A stretch of DNA of 64,000 nucleotides from Histoplasma ohiense (taxonomy: Eukaryota; Ascomycota; Eurotiomycetes; Onygenales; Ajellomycetaceae). Below, one piece after another: positions 11,990-21,812 of this stretch. Positions within the stretch are counted from its first letter, which is position 1; each line of letters starts with the position of its first letter. Position numbers and translations under genes: made by a program. Under the pieces are notes generated by a model. That model saw only the letters and a list, made by a program, of their open reading frames with translations. It ran no database searches and was not told where the DNA came from. The stretch lies in contig JAEVHH010000002.1 of NCBI GenBank assembly GCA_017607445.1, positions 372,001-436,000 on the forward strand. The letters run 5' to 3'.

Positions 11990-14211
11990 TTTATAAATCA
12001 TAATTGATCATTTGATTTTTGACTGCTGCATAGACTGATCTGATTGTATGCAGAAGCCAACGGCGAAAACGGGCCGTTATTTGATTGCTTTCGGTCACTT
12101 CAGATGAGATAATAATCCGCCGAACGAGACAGGGGGAATAGATCTACGATGGAGACGTCGGAATATTTCGAGAGCATGGCTGAATCTCGAATGCCATTCT
12201 CCAGCTTGTTGCTGCTGCTGCTGCTGTTGTTGTTGTTGTTGTTGTTGTCGCTGGAGCAAAAGGAGCTCAACTCGAACAATCTGGCAATGAAACAGTAACT
12301 AGTCAACTACGCCGTGTGGTTCGTTGAAAAGGATGATAACCAAGTAAGCGAGTACTCCGTAGTGTGACAATCCCTTGGCCGGGATCAGCCAAGGGCCGCG
12401 TGGAGCCTTGGGTAACTAATTATTGCAAAATTGCAAAATAAACTGAGTGCATACGCAGACCGCGCGGGCAGATCGAGGCGCAGGTGGAACATGGCACACA
12501 TGGCGGTACATGGAACGAGAGATTTGTATCCGTACCAGGTTCAGACTTCAGGTTCAGACTTCAGGTTCAGACTTCAGGATGTCTGTCTGTCCAGCACTCC
12601 GTAAAGTTGTTAACAGATGCCTACCACACCAGCTTCACCAGATCTCCCACTCCCTTGTCACTCCATGAAACATCGCAAACAGGCGCCCTGATTGGCCAAC
12701 GACACCTGCAGAGATGAAGTCTGCCAGAATCTTCGCCCTAAATTGCCGGCAAGCAGAGCAGCGAAGGACAGGGTTTTTTTTTTTTTTTTTTTTTTTTTTT
12801 TGGGAAATGGGAAATGGGAAATGGGAAGCGTCATTTTAAGATTTTTGCAGCAAACCGTCGGCTGGTTCTCACACAAACAGAGCCAGACAAGAGCCAGAAG
12901 AGCCAAACCGCTGTACGGCCCCGTTCAACGGTTCATGCTTGCCCAGGCCTTGCTCAGGGAAATCTTCTTCGCCTCCTTTTCTCATCCCAATCTCCCGTCT
13001 CCAAACCTCTCTCCCCTATTCCTATTCCGTACATAATAAGTCTCCCCCATCTCTACCATCTCTACTCCGTACCATCTCTACTCCTCCGTTGTCCTCCGTT
13101 GTCCTCCGTTGTCCTCCGGTCCTGCAAGTGCTGCGATGTGTCTCACCCGCTCTTCTGTGGCCCGTCATCTAGCTCATCCCGGCCGCTTGTCTCGCCGCTA
13201 AGCTTCTGCCCTGGTCGCCCAATCCTCATTCCCAATCCCGCCACTCGATTTCAACAGCAAGACGATTGAATCAACTTACGTTGTCGACCGTCGTCCCTCA
13301 GTCGCTACAGGTTTTTTGGTTTTTGCCCGTTTCCCACGATTCGCCAGACGGCCTCCCTTGACCGCCCTCGTCCTCCACCGCTCTGCCTCCGCCTCTGCCT
13401 CCGCCTCTGCCTCTGCCTCTGCCTCTCGTCCTCCCCTTTTGCCGTGGTTTCCATATATATCGACTAAATATCGTATATACTACGGAGTGCATTTCATCTG
13501 CTTCCTTGGGCCGTCAACACTCCTCGAGACTTTTTACTGTCCCGTGGCCTTTTTTTTTTTTTTCTTTTTGGGGGGGAGGGGGAAGTTTGTTCTCGTTGCT
13601 GTCTTCTTTTTTTTTACTCTTTCTTTCTTTCTTTTTTCCGATGTCAGACCTTTAGACTTTTGGATTCTCCTCTACCTGGTCCTGTTCAGTCTTATCTTGG
13701 ATCCCGCCACCAAGAAAAAAAAGAAACAACTTCCCCCCAGCTATACTTAAAAAGTATAGCTACCCTTGCCGCAAAACGTCAAAACCGTTCGTGTCTATTC
13801 ATATATACGCATACATACAAAGACGCAATTTGGCATTGGGTGGCACCACTACCACTGCCCATCGAGAGGCTGATATAAACTCACCCAAGAAACACACCAA
13901 CCCTTCGCTCCTTCGTGGGTTGGAAAAGGGAGAGAATTTCCATCTCTCCCTATTCTTCCTGCTCCTCCATATCCACCTTCATCCTGGCTTCGAAATCCTC
14001 GAGGGATAGCCGCTCTCCCGGTCCGCACCACCGCAGACGCTCCTCCGCCCGCATCACTTCCTCAATACAGCGTCTCCAATCCTCGTCCTCCAAACGGGTT
14101 CTTCAGGCTACACCGTTAGCAACCACCTCCTCCCTCTCTCCCAGGTCTACCCCTCTCCCCTCCATCGCCTCCCCACCTTCAGATACACCTTCGGAGACGG
14201 GCCAGCTGCCC
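11039..14211. other. Long repeat-rich intergenic region; 3' part is the pyrimidine-rich Mnn10 leader
   Basis: No supported gene. Contents include A/T tracts at 11079-11110 and 11560-11620; a 22-bp direct repeat at 11413-11434 and 11484-11505 centred on TGTACAGTACA; TACGGAGTA-type motifs at 11762, 12353 and 13063; (AT)n followed by (GTAT)n at about 11945-11992; GCT/GTT triplets at 12207-12248; a short hairpin at 12372-12395; a 13-bp repeat at 12537-12578; T28 at 12774-12801 followed by GGGAAAT copies; a TCCTCCGTTG repeat near 13083-13120; and CTCTGC/CTCCGC repeats at 13380-13430. The C/T-rich sequence from about 12960 to 14211 looks like the promoter and 5' UTR of the Mnn10 gene. Confidence 0.6.
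12537..12578. repeat. 13-bp tandem repeat
   Basis: Three perfect consecutive copies of AGGTTCAGACTTC followed by a partial copy. Intergenic, with no evident function. Confidence 0.9.
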
Positions 14212-15885
14212 ATGTCCCTCTCGAGATCGCCCTCCCCCCGCCGTGGAGGAGGATGGTCCAGTCCCGGTCTGACCATTGCCACAGGCAGCTCTAGAGGCTC
14301 CAGCCCGCCGAGGGGTTACCATGACACTGCAAACAGCAGTACAAGCAGTGGGAGCGGAGCCTTCCACCCAAACAGTTCACCAATCGCCGGTGCTGGCCCC
14401 GGCAATGGTTCCGTCACCTGGGCTTCCGCAAAGGCAAAGAGTGACCGCATAGCCGCCTACCCTTCCTTTTCCACCCGGAACAATGGCTTCTTCTCCAGAC
14501 AGCGGCGAAAAATCTCCGCGAGCCTGCCGCGGTTCCGTGTCAATTCCATGCTTGATTACGGCGAGAAGGAAAAGTTGGGCCGTGGGCGATGGTTGGCGCG
14601 CGGCCCCGGCGACCTGCCGTTGCGCGTCCGCCTCAAAACTCTCCTGGGCAGCTTGATTCGCCGGAAGAGGTTCAGATTCATGCTCCTGTTGCTGTTCTTG
14701 TTCTTCTTCTGGCTGTTCTTTTCAACTCGTGAGTAGCCTCTTATTCTTTGTTTTCTGTTTCTTTTTTCTTTTTTTCTTTTTTAAAGATCTTATATATATG
14801 TACGTACAAACGGAAATATCCCCACTGATGACATATTTAACAGGGATCATACAGTCCTACCGCGCATCGTCGATAGGTGGGGGTAAGAAGATTGTGTTAG
14901 TTGTGGGTGCGAATATTGGCGGAGGAGTGATGGAATGGAAAGGCGCTCGCGAATGGGCGATTGAGCGGGATAGTTTGAAAAACAAGAGAAAGTATGTTCA
15001 GCGCTGGGGCTACGAGCTCGAAATCGTCAACATGGTTACGCAGAAACGATATGCACATGAATGGCGGGAAGGATGGGAGAAAGTCGACGCCCTCCGCCAG
15101 GCTTTCCGACGATATCCTAATGCAGAATGGTTCGTCTATATGGAAAAAAAAAAAAAAAAAAAAACAATATGGAAAAACAGGAAATCAACTAATAAATCTT
15201 TTTTTTTTGTGTCTCTGCATGCAGGTTCTGGTGGCTGGACCTTCACACCTACATCATGGAACCCACCTACTCCCTCCAATCGCACGTCCTCAACCACCTC
15301 GACACCAACGCCTACCGTGACATCAATTTCTTCAACCCGCTCAATATCTCCCACCCCCTGAACGCGTCATACCTTGATCCATTTTCCCGCTCCATAACCG
15401 GCGACAACAAAACCTCCTCCATAAACATGGTCCTCACGCAGGACTGCTCTGGCTTCAGCCTGGGCTCCTTCGTCGTCCGGCGCAGCCCCTGGACCGAGCG
15501 CCTGCTCGACATATGGTGGGATCCCGCCCTCTACGAACAGAAGCACCTGGCCTGGACTCATAAGGAGCAGGACAGCCTGCAACATGTCTACATCAACCAT
15601 CCGTGGGTGCGTCCGCACGTCGCCTTCATGCCGCAGCGGCGCATGAACTCGTTCCCGCCGGGCGCGTGCGGCAACGGCACGGACCGGCGCATCCACTACC
15701 AGCGCAATGACCGAGATTTCATCGTCAACATGGCCGGCTGCGAGTGGGGAAGGGACTGCTGGGGGGAGATGTGGTATTATCGCCAGCTGGGTTACTTCCT
15801 CAACCGGTCCTGGTGGGAGCGCTTCAAGGAGGGACTGGCGGATATATTTTTCAAAATGATTGGTAGGCCACTAAAAAGGCAGTTT

Positions 15886-15888
<3 letters not shown>
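14212..15888 (+). CDS. mnn10: Alpha-1,6-mannosyltransferase Mnn10 (glycosyltransferase family 34)
   Basis: Three exons: 14212-14728, 14844-15129 and 15225-15888, giving 488 residues. I chose the ATG at 14212 (MSLSRSPSPRRGGG) because the frame upstream has no other ATG and runs into a pyrimidine-rich leader. A Ser/Pro-rich cytosolic tail is followed by one membrane anchor at about 152-172 (FRFMLLLLFLFFFWLFF), the type II topology of Golgi glycosyltransferases. The lumenal part has VLVVGANIGGGV, NKRKYVQRWGYELEIVN and the nucleotide-sugar/metal motif WFWWLDLHTYIMEP at about 268. It continues with QDCSGFSLGSFVVRRS, HKEQDSLQ and MPQRRMNSFP, the usual GT34 order. The family adds alpha-1,6-mannose to N-glycan outer-chain backbones as part of the M-Pol II complex. 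Intron 1 is a standard GTGAGT...AACAG. Intron 2 has a GTTCGT donor and a 21-A run. Confidence 0.92.
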
Positions 15889-15919
<31 letters not shown>

Positions 15920-16916
15920 GGGATTATTTTTTGTCCTGTTTAGGTCTTTTTTAATTTATTTTTTTTTTTTGTCAACAAAAATTCCCTTTGCTGGCGGTAT
16001 GGTGTTTATTCCTTCTGACTTTTCTTGTTACCATTCTTTCTTCCTCCATTTTTCATTTTAACTATATATAAATGTCTTTCCCCTTTCCCTTTTGGTGCTT
16101 TTTTGCTTCGAACCTCATGACCTTTGATGTTCCTTTTTCTCTCTCCCCCAAACCCCTTACCCTGCATGAGAGGCATTTGTTTGCGGTTTTCGTAATTTCC
16201 TGCCTTCTATTTCCATCTCTGCATCGAGAAGCCTTCTTGTTGTACCCTTCTTGTATTTTATTGACTCTGTCCATGCTTCCTACCCGTTTTACATTCGCAT
16301 CCCTGCTCTAGACATGCATGTACTCTAGCGCTCCTGGACATTACATTCCTATGCTCTATGCTTCGTGTTGTTGTTTTGCTGGGTTTGGTTTTGGTTTTGG
16401 GTTTGGGCCTGGTTTGTTTTTCTTCATTCTTTCTTTTCAACTATGTGCTGACAAAACATTCCTGATATTGCTAACTGTGTGTGTGCTCTTGCAAATTTAT
16501 TATACCTTAGCTATATAGACAAGCAAACATAGCAATGCAGGACTGTGCATTTTGGGAGTGTAACTTTGCCTCTTTCATTCATTTCTTGAATTCATTAAAA
16601 AAAAAAAAAAAATGAAGTGTAAATTTTTAATTAGCTTCTGATGATTTTTCTGCAAACAGCCGAAGCTATAAGTCACGTGATTATCATGGTATCAAGAATT
16701 CCAACCAAACAACAAGCTATACCGAGCCAAACTGCTCGCTCACCATCAACCAAAACCACACGGGGGACCAAAATATTAATAGCAATAATAAATGAACAGA
16801 CGATAAAGATAAAACTAGAAAGAACCAACCCCTTCAAAGCCAGGGAACAAAAAACAAACCGACTGACCAACCTACCGACCGATCGATCGAATCCACGCCG
16901 AACCAAAAAAAAAACC
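15889..16916. other. Intergenic: Mnn10 3' UTR and complex I subunit promoter
   Basis: An (AT)n tract immediately follows the Mnn10 stop (about 15889-15917). Then comes T-rich sequence and an A-run near 16597-16611. The 100 bases before 16917 are rich in CAA/ACC, a common look for fungal leaders. No gene was seen. Confidence 0.6.
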
Positions 16917-17354
16917 ATGCCAACCCCGGAATCCGCCGCCTTCCTCGCCAAAAAGCCCACCGTAGCCCCCAGCTACGACGGCGTCGACTTCGAAGATACC
17001 GCCGCGCTCCACAACGCGCGCGACGCCATCATCCGCGAGCAATGGGTGCGCAGCATGATGGCGCGGCTGGTCGGGGAGGAGCTGGGCAAGTGCTACCGGC
17101 GCGAGGGCGTGAATCATCTGGAGAAGTGCGGGATGTTGAGGGGTGGGTTTAGCTTCTTTCTCTCTCTCTATACAATTGTCTTTTTTTTTTTTTTTTTGGC
17201 TTTATTTCATTTATATGGTTCTACGCTCGTGCTAATGCTGGTGGGGGGAGGTTGGGTTGGGGCAGACCGATATTTCGAGCTTCTGAAGGAGGCGAAGATT
17301 AAGGGGTATATGTTCCAGGAGAAGAATTACGTCTCGAAATCGGCGCCGTCATGA
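16917..17354 (+). CDS. nuo12.3: NADH:ubiquinone oxidoreductase 12.3 kDa subunit (NDUFB10/PDSW type)
   Basis: Two exons, 16917-17142 and 17266-17354, give 104 residues, close to the size of the fungal 12.3 kDa subunit. The start is ATG in the context AAAACCATGC, giving MPTPESAAFLAKKPTV. The signature REQWVRSMMARLVGEELGKC...REGVNHLEKC is present, with two Cys spaced as in the CX11C-like hairpin of NDUFB10. After the intron come DRYFELLKEAKIKGYMFQ and a short tail. The protein is an accessory subunit of the membrane arm of mitochondrial respiratory complex I. It has no cleavable presequence, as is usual for this subunit. The 123-nt intron has a GTGGGT donor, a T15 run and a GCTAATG branch site before GGCAG. 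Confidence 0.92.
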   Translation: MPTPESAAFLAKKPTVAPSYDGVDFEDTAALHNARDAIIREQWVRSMMARLVGEELGKCYRREGVNHLEKCGMLRGGFSFFLSLYTIVFFFFFLALFHLYGSTLVLMLVGGGWVGADRYFELLKEAKIKGYMFQEKNYVSKSAPS

Positions 17355-18058
17355 GAGGGCGTGCGGAGGGCGGAGGGCGGAGGGCGGAGGGCGGAGGACA
17401 GTGGGCCCTTGGGGGGATTGACCCTATCGAGGTGCGGGGGACAGCGAGGCGTGTGTGTGACGTGCTCGAGGGCGGACGCTCCGAGATTGTATTCGAACAG
17501 ATAATTGGATACCTGGGATGAAGTGCGGCGGTGGAATCGGATTACGTGCGTTACGGGGCACTGTCCTGGTGTTGTGTTGGGTAGGAAGAACATCCTCTTG
17601 TTCGTGACGGAGGCGTCACTTCGTTTCCCGCCGGTATTTCGAAAAACCCATCTCGTCTGGTATCATCGTTCTCAATTGCGGTTTTTTGTACTTTTCTTCC
17701 AGTTCTGGCTGTGATACAAAGGACGCTGTTCACTTGTCAGATAGTTAACTACCTTCGTGGTCCTGCTTTTCCTCCCCGCAGACCAGGATTATGTTTTCCG
17801 TGTCGATGATGCCAGTTACAGTGTGGAAAAAATGAATAGACCGGCGGTGCACTTACTGTATATAATGGATAGATTTTAAAGGGACAATAAAAAAAGTTAA
17901 AAATTTTTCAGAAGCCATTGTTGTTTCAGTTCAAGTCCATAAAGACCCCTTTCTCCCTGAAATATAGAAATGGGGTAGAAATTATATATATATACACGCT
18001 CGCCCATCAATCAATGGCTTCAACTAACTCTGCAAGAACACACACACACACACACACA
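17355..18058. other. Convergent intergenic region between complex I subunit and palC
   Basis: Directly after the stop is a tandem GCGGAGG-type 7-mer array (about 17365-17400, four to five copies). No coding frame is supported. A short (AT)n tract lies near 17982-17993. The palC 3' end is marked by a CA microsatellite. Confidence 0.6.
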
Positions 18059-18060
18059 CT
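18039..18060. repeat. (CA)n microsatellite at the palC stop codon
   Basis: About eleven CA units on the plus strand end exactly at the TAG stop of palC (minus strand, 18059-18061). The palC 3' UTR therefore starts as a TG repeat. Confidence 0.85.
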
Positions 18061-19753
18061 AGAAATATCCCCTCCCAGCTGCTTCTCCCTCAACGGCGTC
18101 CTCATCGCTGCTTTCCGCCACGTCTAGGGACTCACAAGTGTCTGGCGGCGCACGCATGCGCACTATCTGTTCCACGTCAAGCTGCGGCGGGGTATATGCT
18201 GCAGGCGTGGAGTGGATGTCTCTGCCTGAGGGCAGATTCGCTATGTACGAGGATGACGAGGGTATGAGTTGGGTATTTACCTATGCATCCCGCCAGTTAG
18301 TTAGCGGTTTAGCAAACAAATATTTCTCTCCAAGGGTTCCATATAGACATACAGTATCATTCATCTTCACCCACTTCGCCTCAAGCATATCCAGCACTTT
18401 CCCCTCCTCCTCCCTCCCCGCATCGTCCCCCCAATCCATCTCCGCCTCGCGCTCCAGCCCCTGCCCCCTCGACGACGCCGCTGCTTCTTTCTCGATTCTC
18501 CTCTCCTCCCTCCGCTCCGACCATTCCCTTTTCAATTTCGAGAATCCGGTACCAAATCCCCCTCTCCCCTTCTCTTTCGCATCCCCTTCCAATGTGCCAC
18601 GAAACCCCAAAACCCCCCTCCCGGCCCGCAGCCACGCAATCCCCTCCCCCGTCTTCCCCCCCATCTCCGCATCAATACCAAAGAACCTACAAGCCTTGGC
18701 ACGACAAACCCTTGCAAGACTATGCATATAATTGAGCAAATCTTCGTCGACCTTGGCGTCGTTTCGCTGACCGCCGACAGCACCTGCGCTGGAGAGAGCC
18801 TGCTCCGCATACTCCGCTGCGCGCACACATAGCCGCGCAAAAAGCAACGTACGCACCTTCGGGATATCAGGCGATTTGACCATCCAGTCCGTGTCGAGAG
18901 CGTTCCGGGCCTGGATGCAGGCCGAGAGGTACGCGTCATCCTTGACCACGGCAAGAAGCGTCGCTTCCGCGAGGGCTAGGGTTGCGAGGGCCGATTGCGT
19001 TGACGGGTCCAAGTCTGGAATGGGGATTGGAGAAGGGTTTGGCTCAACCGGCGGCAAATCCGGTGTAGCGGTAGTTGTAGCTGTAGCTGTAGCTGCATGT
19101 TTGTGAAATCTAGGGGTGTGCGGGGTACAAGTAACGGCAGCCGCCGAACACAGGCCCGTGAGGGAAGACGACGAAGCTAGAAACGCATGGACACTGCTAG
19201 CCTGGAGTAGATATTTGGTCGCCGCTTGCACGGCCGCCGTCTTCATTTCTGGCGTGGGTGTTTTGTTCGCGTAGAGAGTTTGTAGATATCTAGCGCGCCC
19301 AAGGTTGGCCAGCGTATAGCCCAGCGTCGAGAGCACGAAGGCTATTTCAAAGTCCAATCCGCGGCCACGGACGCGGGAAGAGCGGCCCAGGCCGACCTCA
19401 CCCCGTCGCAGACGGAGCAGCAAAGAACCTGACGAGAGCGTGGTGCGCCATTCGACCTCAATTTCAGAGCGGAGATGGATACCGATCTGCTCTGTGTCGT
19501 GCGGGCCAGGATCAGAGCTGAGGCTGCGCGAGAGGGTGAACAGGAGCGGGATGTACTCATTTAGAGCAGTGAGGACGAGCTGTAAGTGGCATGATTGCCT
19601 AGCAGGGGATAGGCGTTTGTGTTCCTTGAGGGCTAACCGGAGGGCGTGTCGAGCTGTGGAGGCAGACTGAGGGAGGGAGGGGTGGGAGGGGGAGGAGAGA
19701 TAGGACTGGAAGGATAAGTGGGAAGTTGTGGGGAGAGCGAAAGAGAAGACCAT
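18059..19753 (-). CDS. palC: pH-response regulator PalC (BRO1-domain protein)
   Basis: Exon 1 is 19753-18353 (467 codons). A 72-nt intron (GTATGT...CATAG, with a CTAACTAAC branch) leads to exon 2, 18280-18059 (74 codons including stop), giving 540 residues. Without the intron the frame stops early at a TAG that is the intron's own acceptor. The start MVFSFALPTTSHLSFQSYLS, HALRLALKEHKRL, LTALNEYIPLLF, VEWRTTLS and FEIAFVLSTLGYTLANLGRA are the usual PalC/BRO1 landmarks. The terminal exon restores VNTQLIPSS, ANLPSGRDIHSTP and MRAPPD, then an acidic tail. PalC is recruited by ESCRT-III (Vps32/Snf7) at cortical sites in alkaline-pH signalling, leading to PacC processing. Low-complexity Ala/Thr and Pro repeats near residues 220-245 are locus-specific. 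The call is near certain. Confidence 0.93.
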
Positions 19754-20614
19754 GTCTCTAGGTGTTAAGTGGGATATTGATCCCTTGGAATTAAAAGCGT
19801 CAACTGCACCGTCGCTCTACTCATGGGAGTGGAATGCAGTTTTTATTGAAGTGGATTACAGGGCTTCGTTCGATGCTGATGTCAGAAATGTTTATTTAGT
19901 TAATGTTTATCTACAACTTTTACTGTGGTTGCGAATATTATCATAGAATAAGAGCAGCAAAAATGTGCCAGAAATGGCTGTATGTCAATATTATGAATTG
20001 ATGAACGAGATTTAGTATGTTTATATAAAATGTAACTTGTCTGCTGTTGTGCTGCTGGTATGTCGAGGGGTGCTGCCAATAAGACATTTTGGAGATTTCT
20101 GGTATCCATCCCAGTAAATAGTTGCATACGCCCGCGGTGTGGGGGAATATGCTAATATATATAGCATCCTTGACCTTCGTTGCTTCTATTAGAACAGCCT
20201 ATCCTCACTATCACTCTCTGCGCTTGCGGCCGGGTAGGAGATGGAATACCACTGCGGCACCCGAACGCCTGTTTTGTCTCCTATCTCACTGGACTTTTGC
20301 GAGAAGAATTTTGGTGCCGATTTACCCCCTTGCTGTTCCTCCGCTACACTCTTCCGTTCAAGCCAGCCCGAAAAGAGATGGAAATTCCTTTGATGGCAGA
20401 TAAACGCTGCTGGCGGATTATTAGGAGGTTTCCTTCACTCATGCTGACTAGAATTGCCATTTTGTAGGTCGCAGTTATTGCTCGAATCAGGTCCGTTGGT
20501 AGTTCTAATGATGTTTTTCCAGGAAGTTTGTACGTACGAGTTTCTTAAAAAGGCTGCGCAAGTCGACACGGGCAAGATGTGTTCAGATGGACCTGATCGA
20601 TGCATGCGAGGCGC
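19754..20614. other. Intergenic between palC promoter and TAF gene 3' end
   Basis: Mixed AT-rich sequence with scattered short frames and no recognisable product. It contains the palC promoter (right of 19753) and the 3' UTR of the histone-fold gene, which ends at 20615. Confidence 0.5.
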
Positions 20615-21350
20615 TCATATTTCCATTGCCGCCACATCTGACAGACTGCTCGGGACACTGCTCATGACGGATGAGGCGGCCTCGGTGCTCGCTTCTCCCG
20701 ATCGAACCTGCATACCCCAAGCTTTTATACTCTGAACTCCGCCCTCTATGACAATGGGATGCACCTCTCCGCTTTTTCCGAGGACAGTACCTTGGTACCG
20801 TGATTCCTCGCCGGTTTTGCTGTGCTTCTTCTTTAAGGCTATAATGGTCGCATCTATCAGCTGGAAACTCCCAAAGGGAAAAGTGGCCATGCTCTCGTTC
20901 AAAAACGTAAACAATTTGACCAGACATACCAGTCAAGTAATCCTCTTTCTCGAGCGAGTCTTCATCCACCACATCCCCTTCGCTGGGGAGGAATCCAGCT
21001 ACCCGTCTGATTTCCTTATTAGCTGGTCCTGAAAACCAGGTCATAAACGATTCGAGTCCACGCATATCCTCTTCGCCCCTAAGTGTCTCCTCTGAGAAAG
21101 ACATTTGGGGTCTCAGGGCACCAACATCCTGCAAAGCCATGATAACGTCGTGGAGGTTTGGAATGGGGATTTCATCGTGGCTGTTGTTGGCATGGTCGCT
21201 GGTGAGCGAGACGAGGAGAATCAGATAGCGAGCGGCTAGGTCAGTGATAGTGTCAATGACGGCAGGACTCGCGGAATGGAAGCCTGCAGCGCGAAGTATC
21301 TGAATAACTGGCGGACGTAGTAAGGTGTGGTAGAGGTTGGGCGCTGACAT
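20615..21350 (-). CDS. TFIID histone-fold subunit, TAF3/TAF8 type (bromodomain-associated domain)
   Basis: Exon 1 is 21350-20930. A 76-nt intron (GTATGT...GATAG) leads to exon 2, 20853-20615. The product is 219 residues. The N-terminus (LYHTLLRPPVIQILRAAGFHSASPAVIDTITDLAARYLILL) is a histone-fold, bromodomain-associated segment as found in TAF3 and TAF8. It is followed by IPNLHDVIMALQDVGAL and ESFMTWFSGPANKEIRRVAGF. The second exon gives the conserved ALKKKHSKTGEESRYQGTVLGK and an IEGG motif. In TFIID, TAF3 and TAF8 pair with TAF10 through this fold. There is no PHD finger, and the length is typical of fungal members. The gene is transcribed away from TAF7, with 462 bp between start codons. 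Choosing between TAF3 and TAF8 is not possible from this sequence alone. Confidence 0.75.
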
Positions 21351-21812
21351 CTTTCTGCCATAGGAATTACGCCGTGGCTCGTGGATTGGGATGTCGAGGT
21401 GGTTGATTATGGGGAGTGATTGCTCAGTAAGGAGGCAAGAAGGGTGCTTTCAATTAGTATATGGGCATTCGCATTCACATTCATGTTCACCACCAGCTCT
21501 TAATATACAACCCACCCCAAGAGTGACAACATGGTAGCATCCACAATTTCATGAGTGACTGTTCACTTGGTTATTGCTTCGGTTTGGAGGAACTAACAAG
21601 AAGTTGAGCGCTAAGTCCAATTAGGCAACATAGAACAACAGCAACAAGAAAGCTTCAACATCCCACGCAAGATAGGGGATAACATACCCAACTCTCACGG
21701 CTCTGTTACCTGAAGGGGGTGCCTTTTCATTCAATACTGTATACTCACTGGCTTTTCTACGGCAATATTCACGATATCTTTGACATGCCCAAGGCACCGT
21801 AAACCCATCACT
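21351..21812. promoter_or_regulatory. Shared intergenic region between two divergent TFIID subunit genes
   Basis: The 462 bases between the ATG of the histone-fold TAF (minus strand) and the ATG of TAF7 (plus strand) must carry both promoters. I see short ATTCGCATTCACATTCATGT repeats near 21468-21488 but no motif I can assign to a known factor. Confidence 0.6.
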
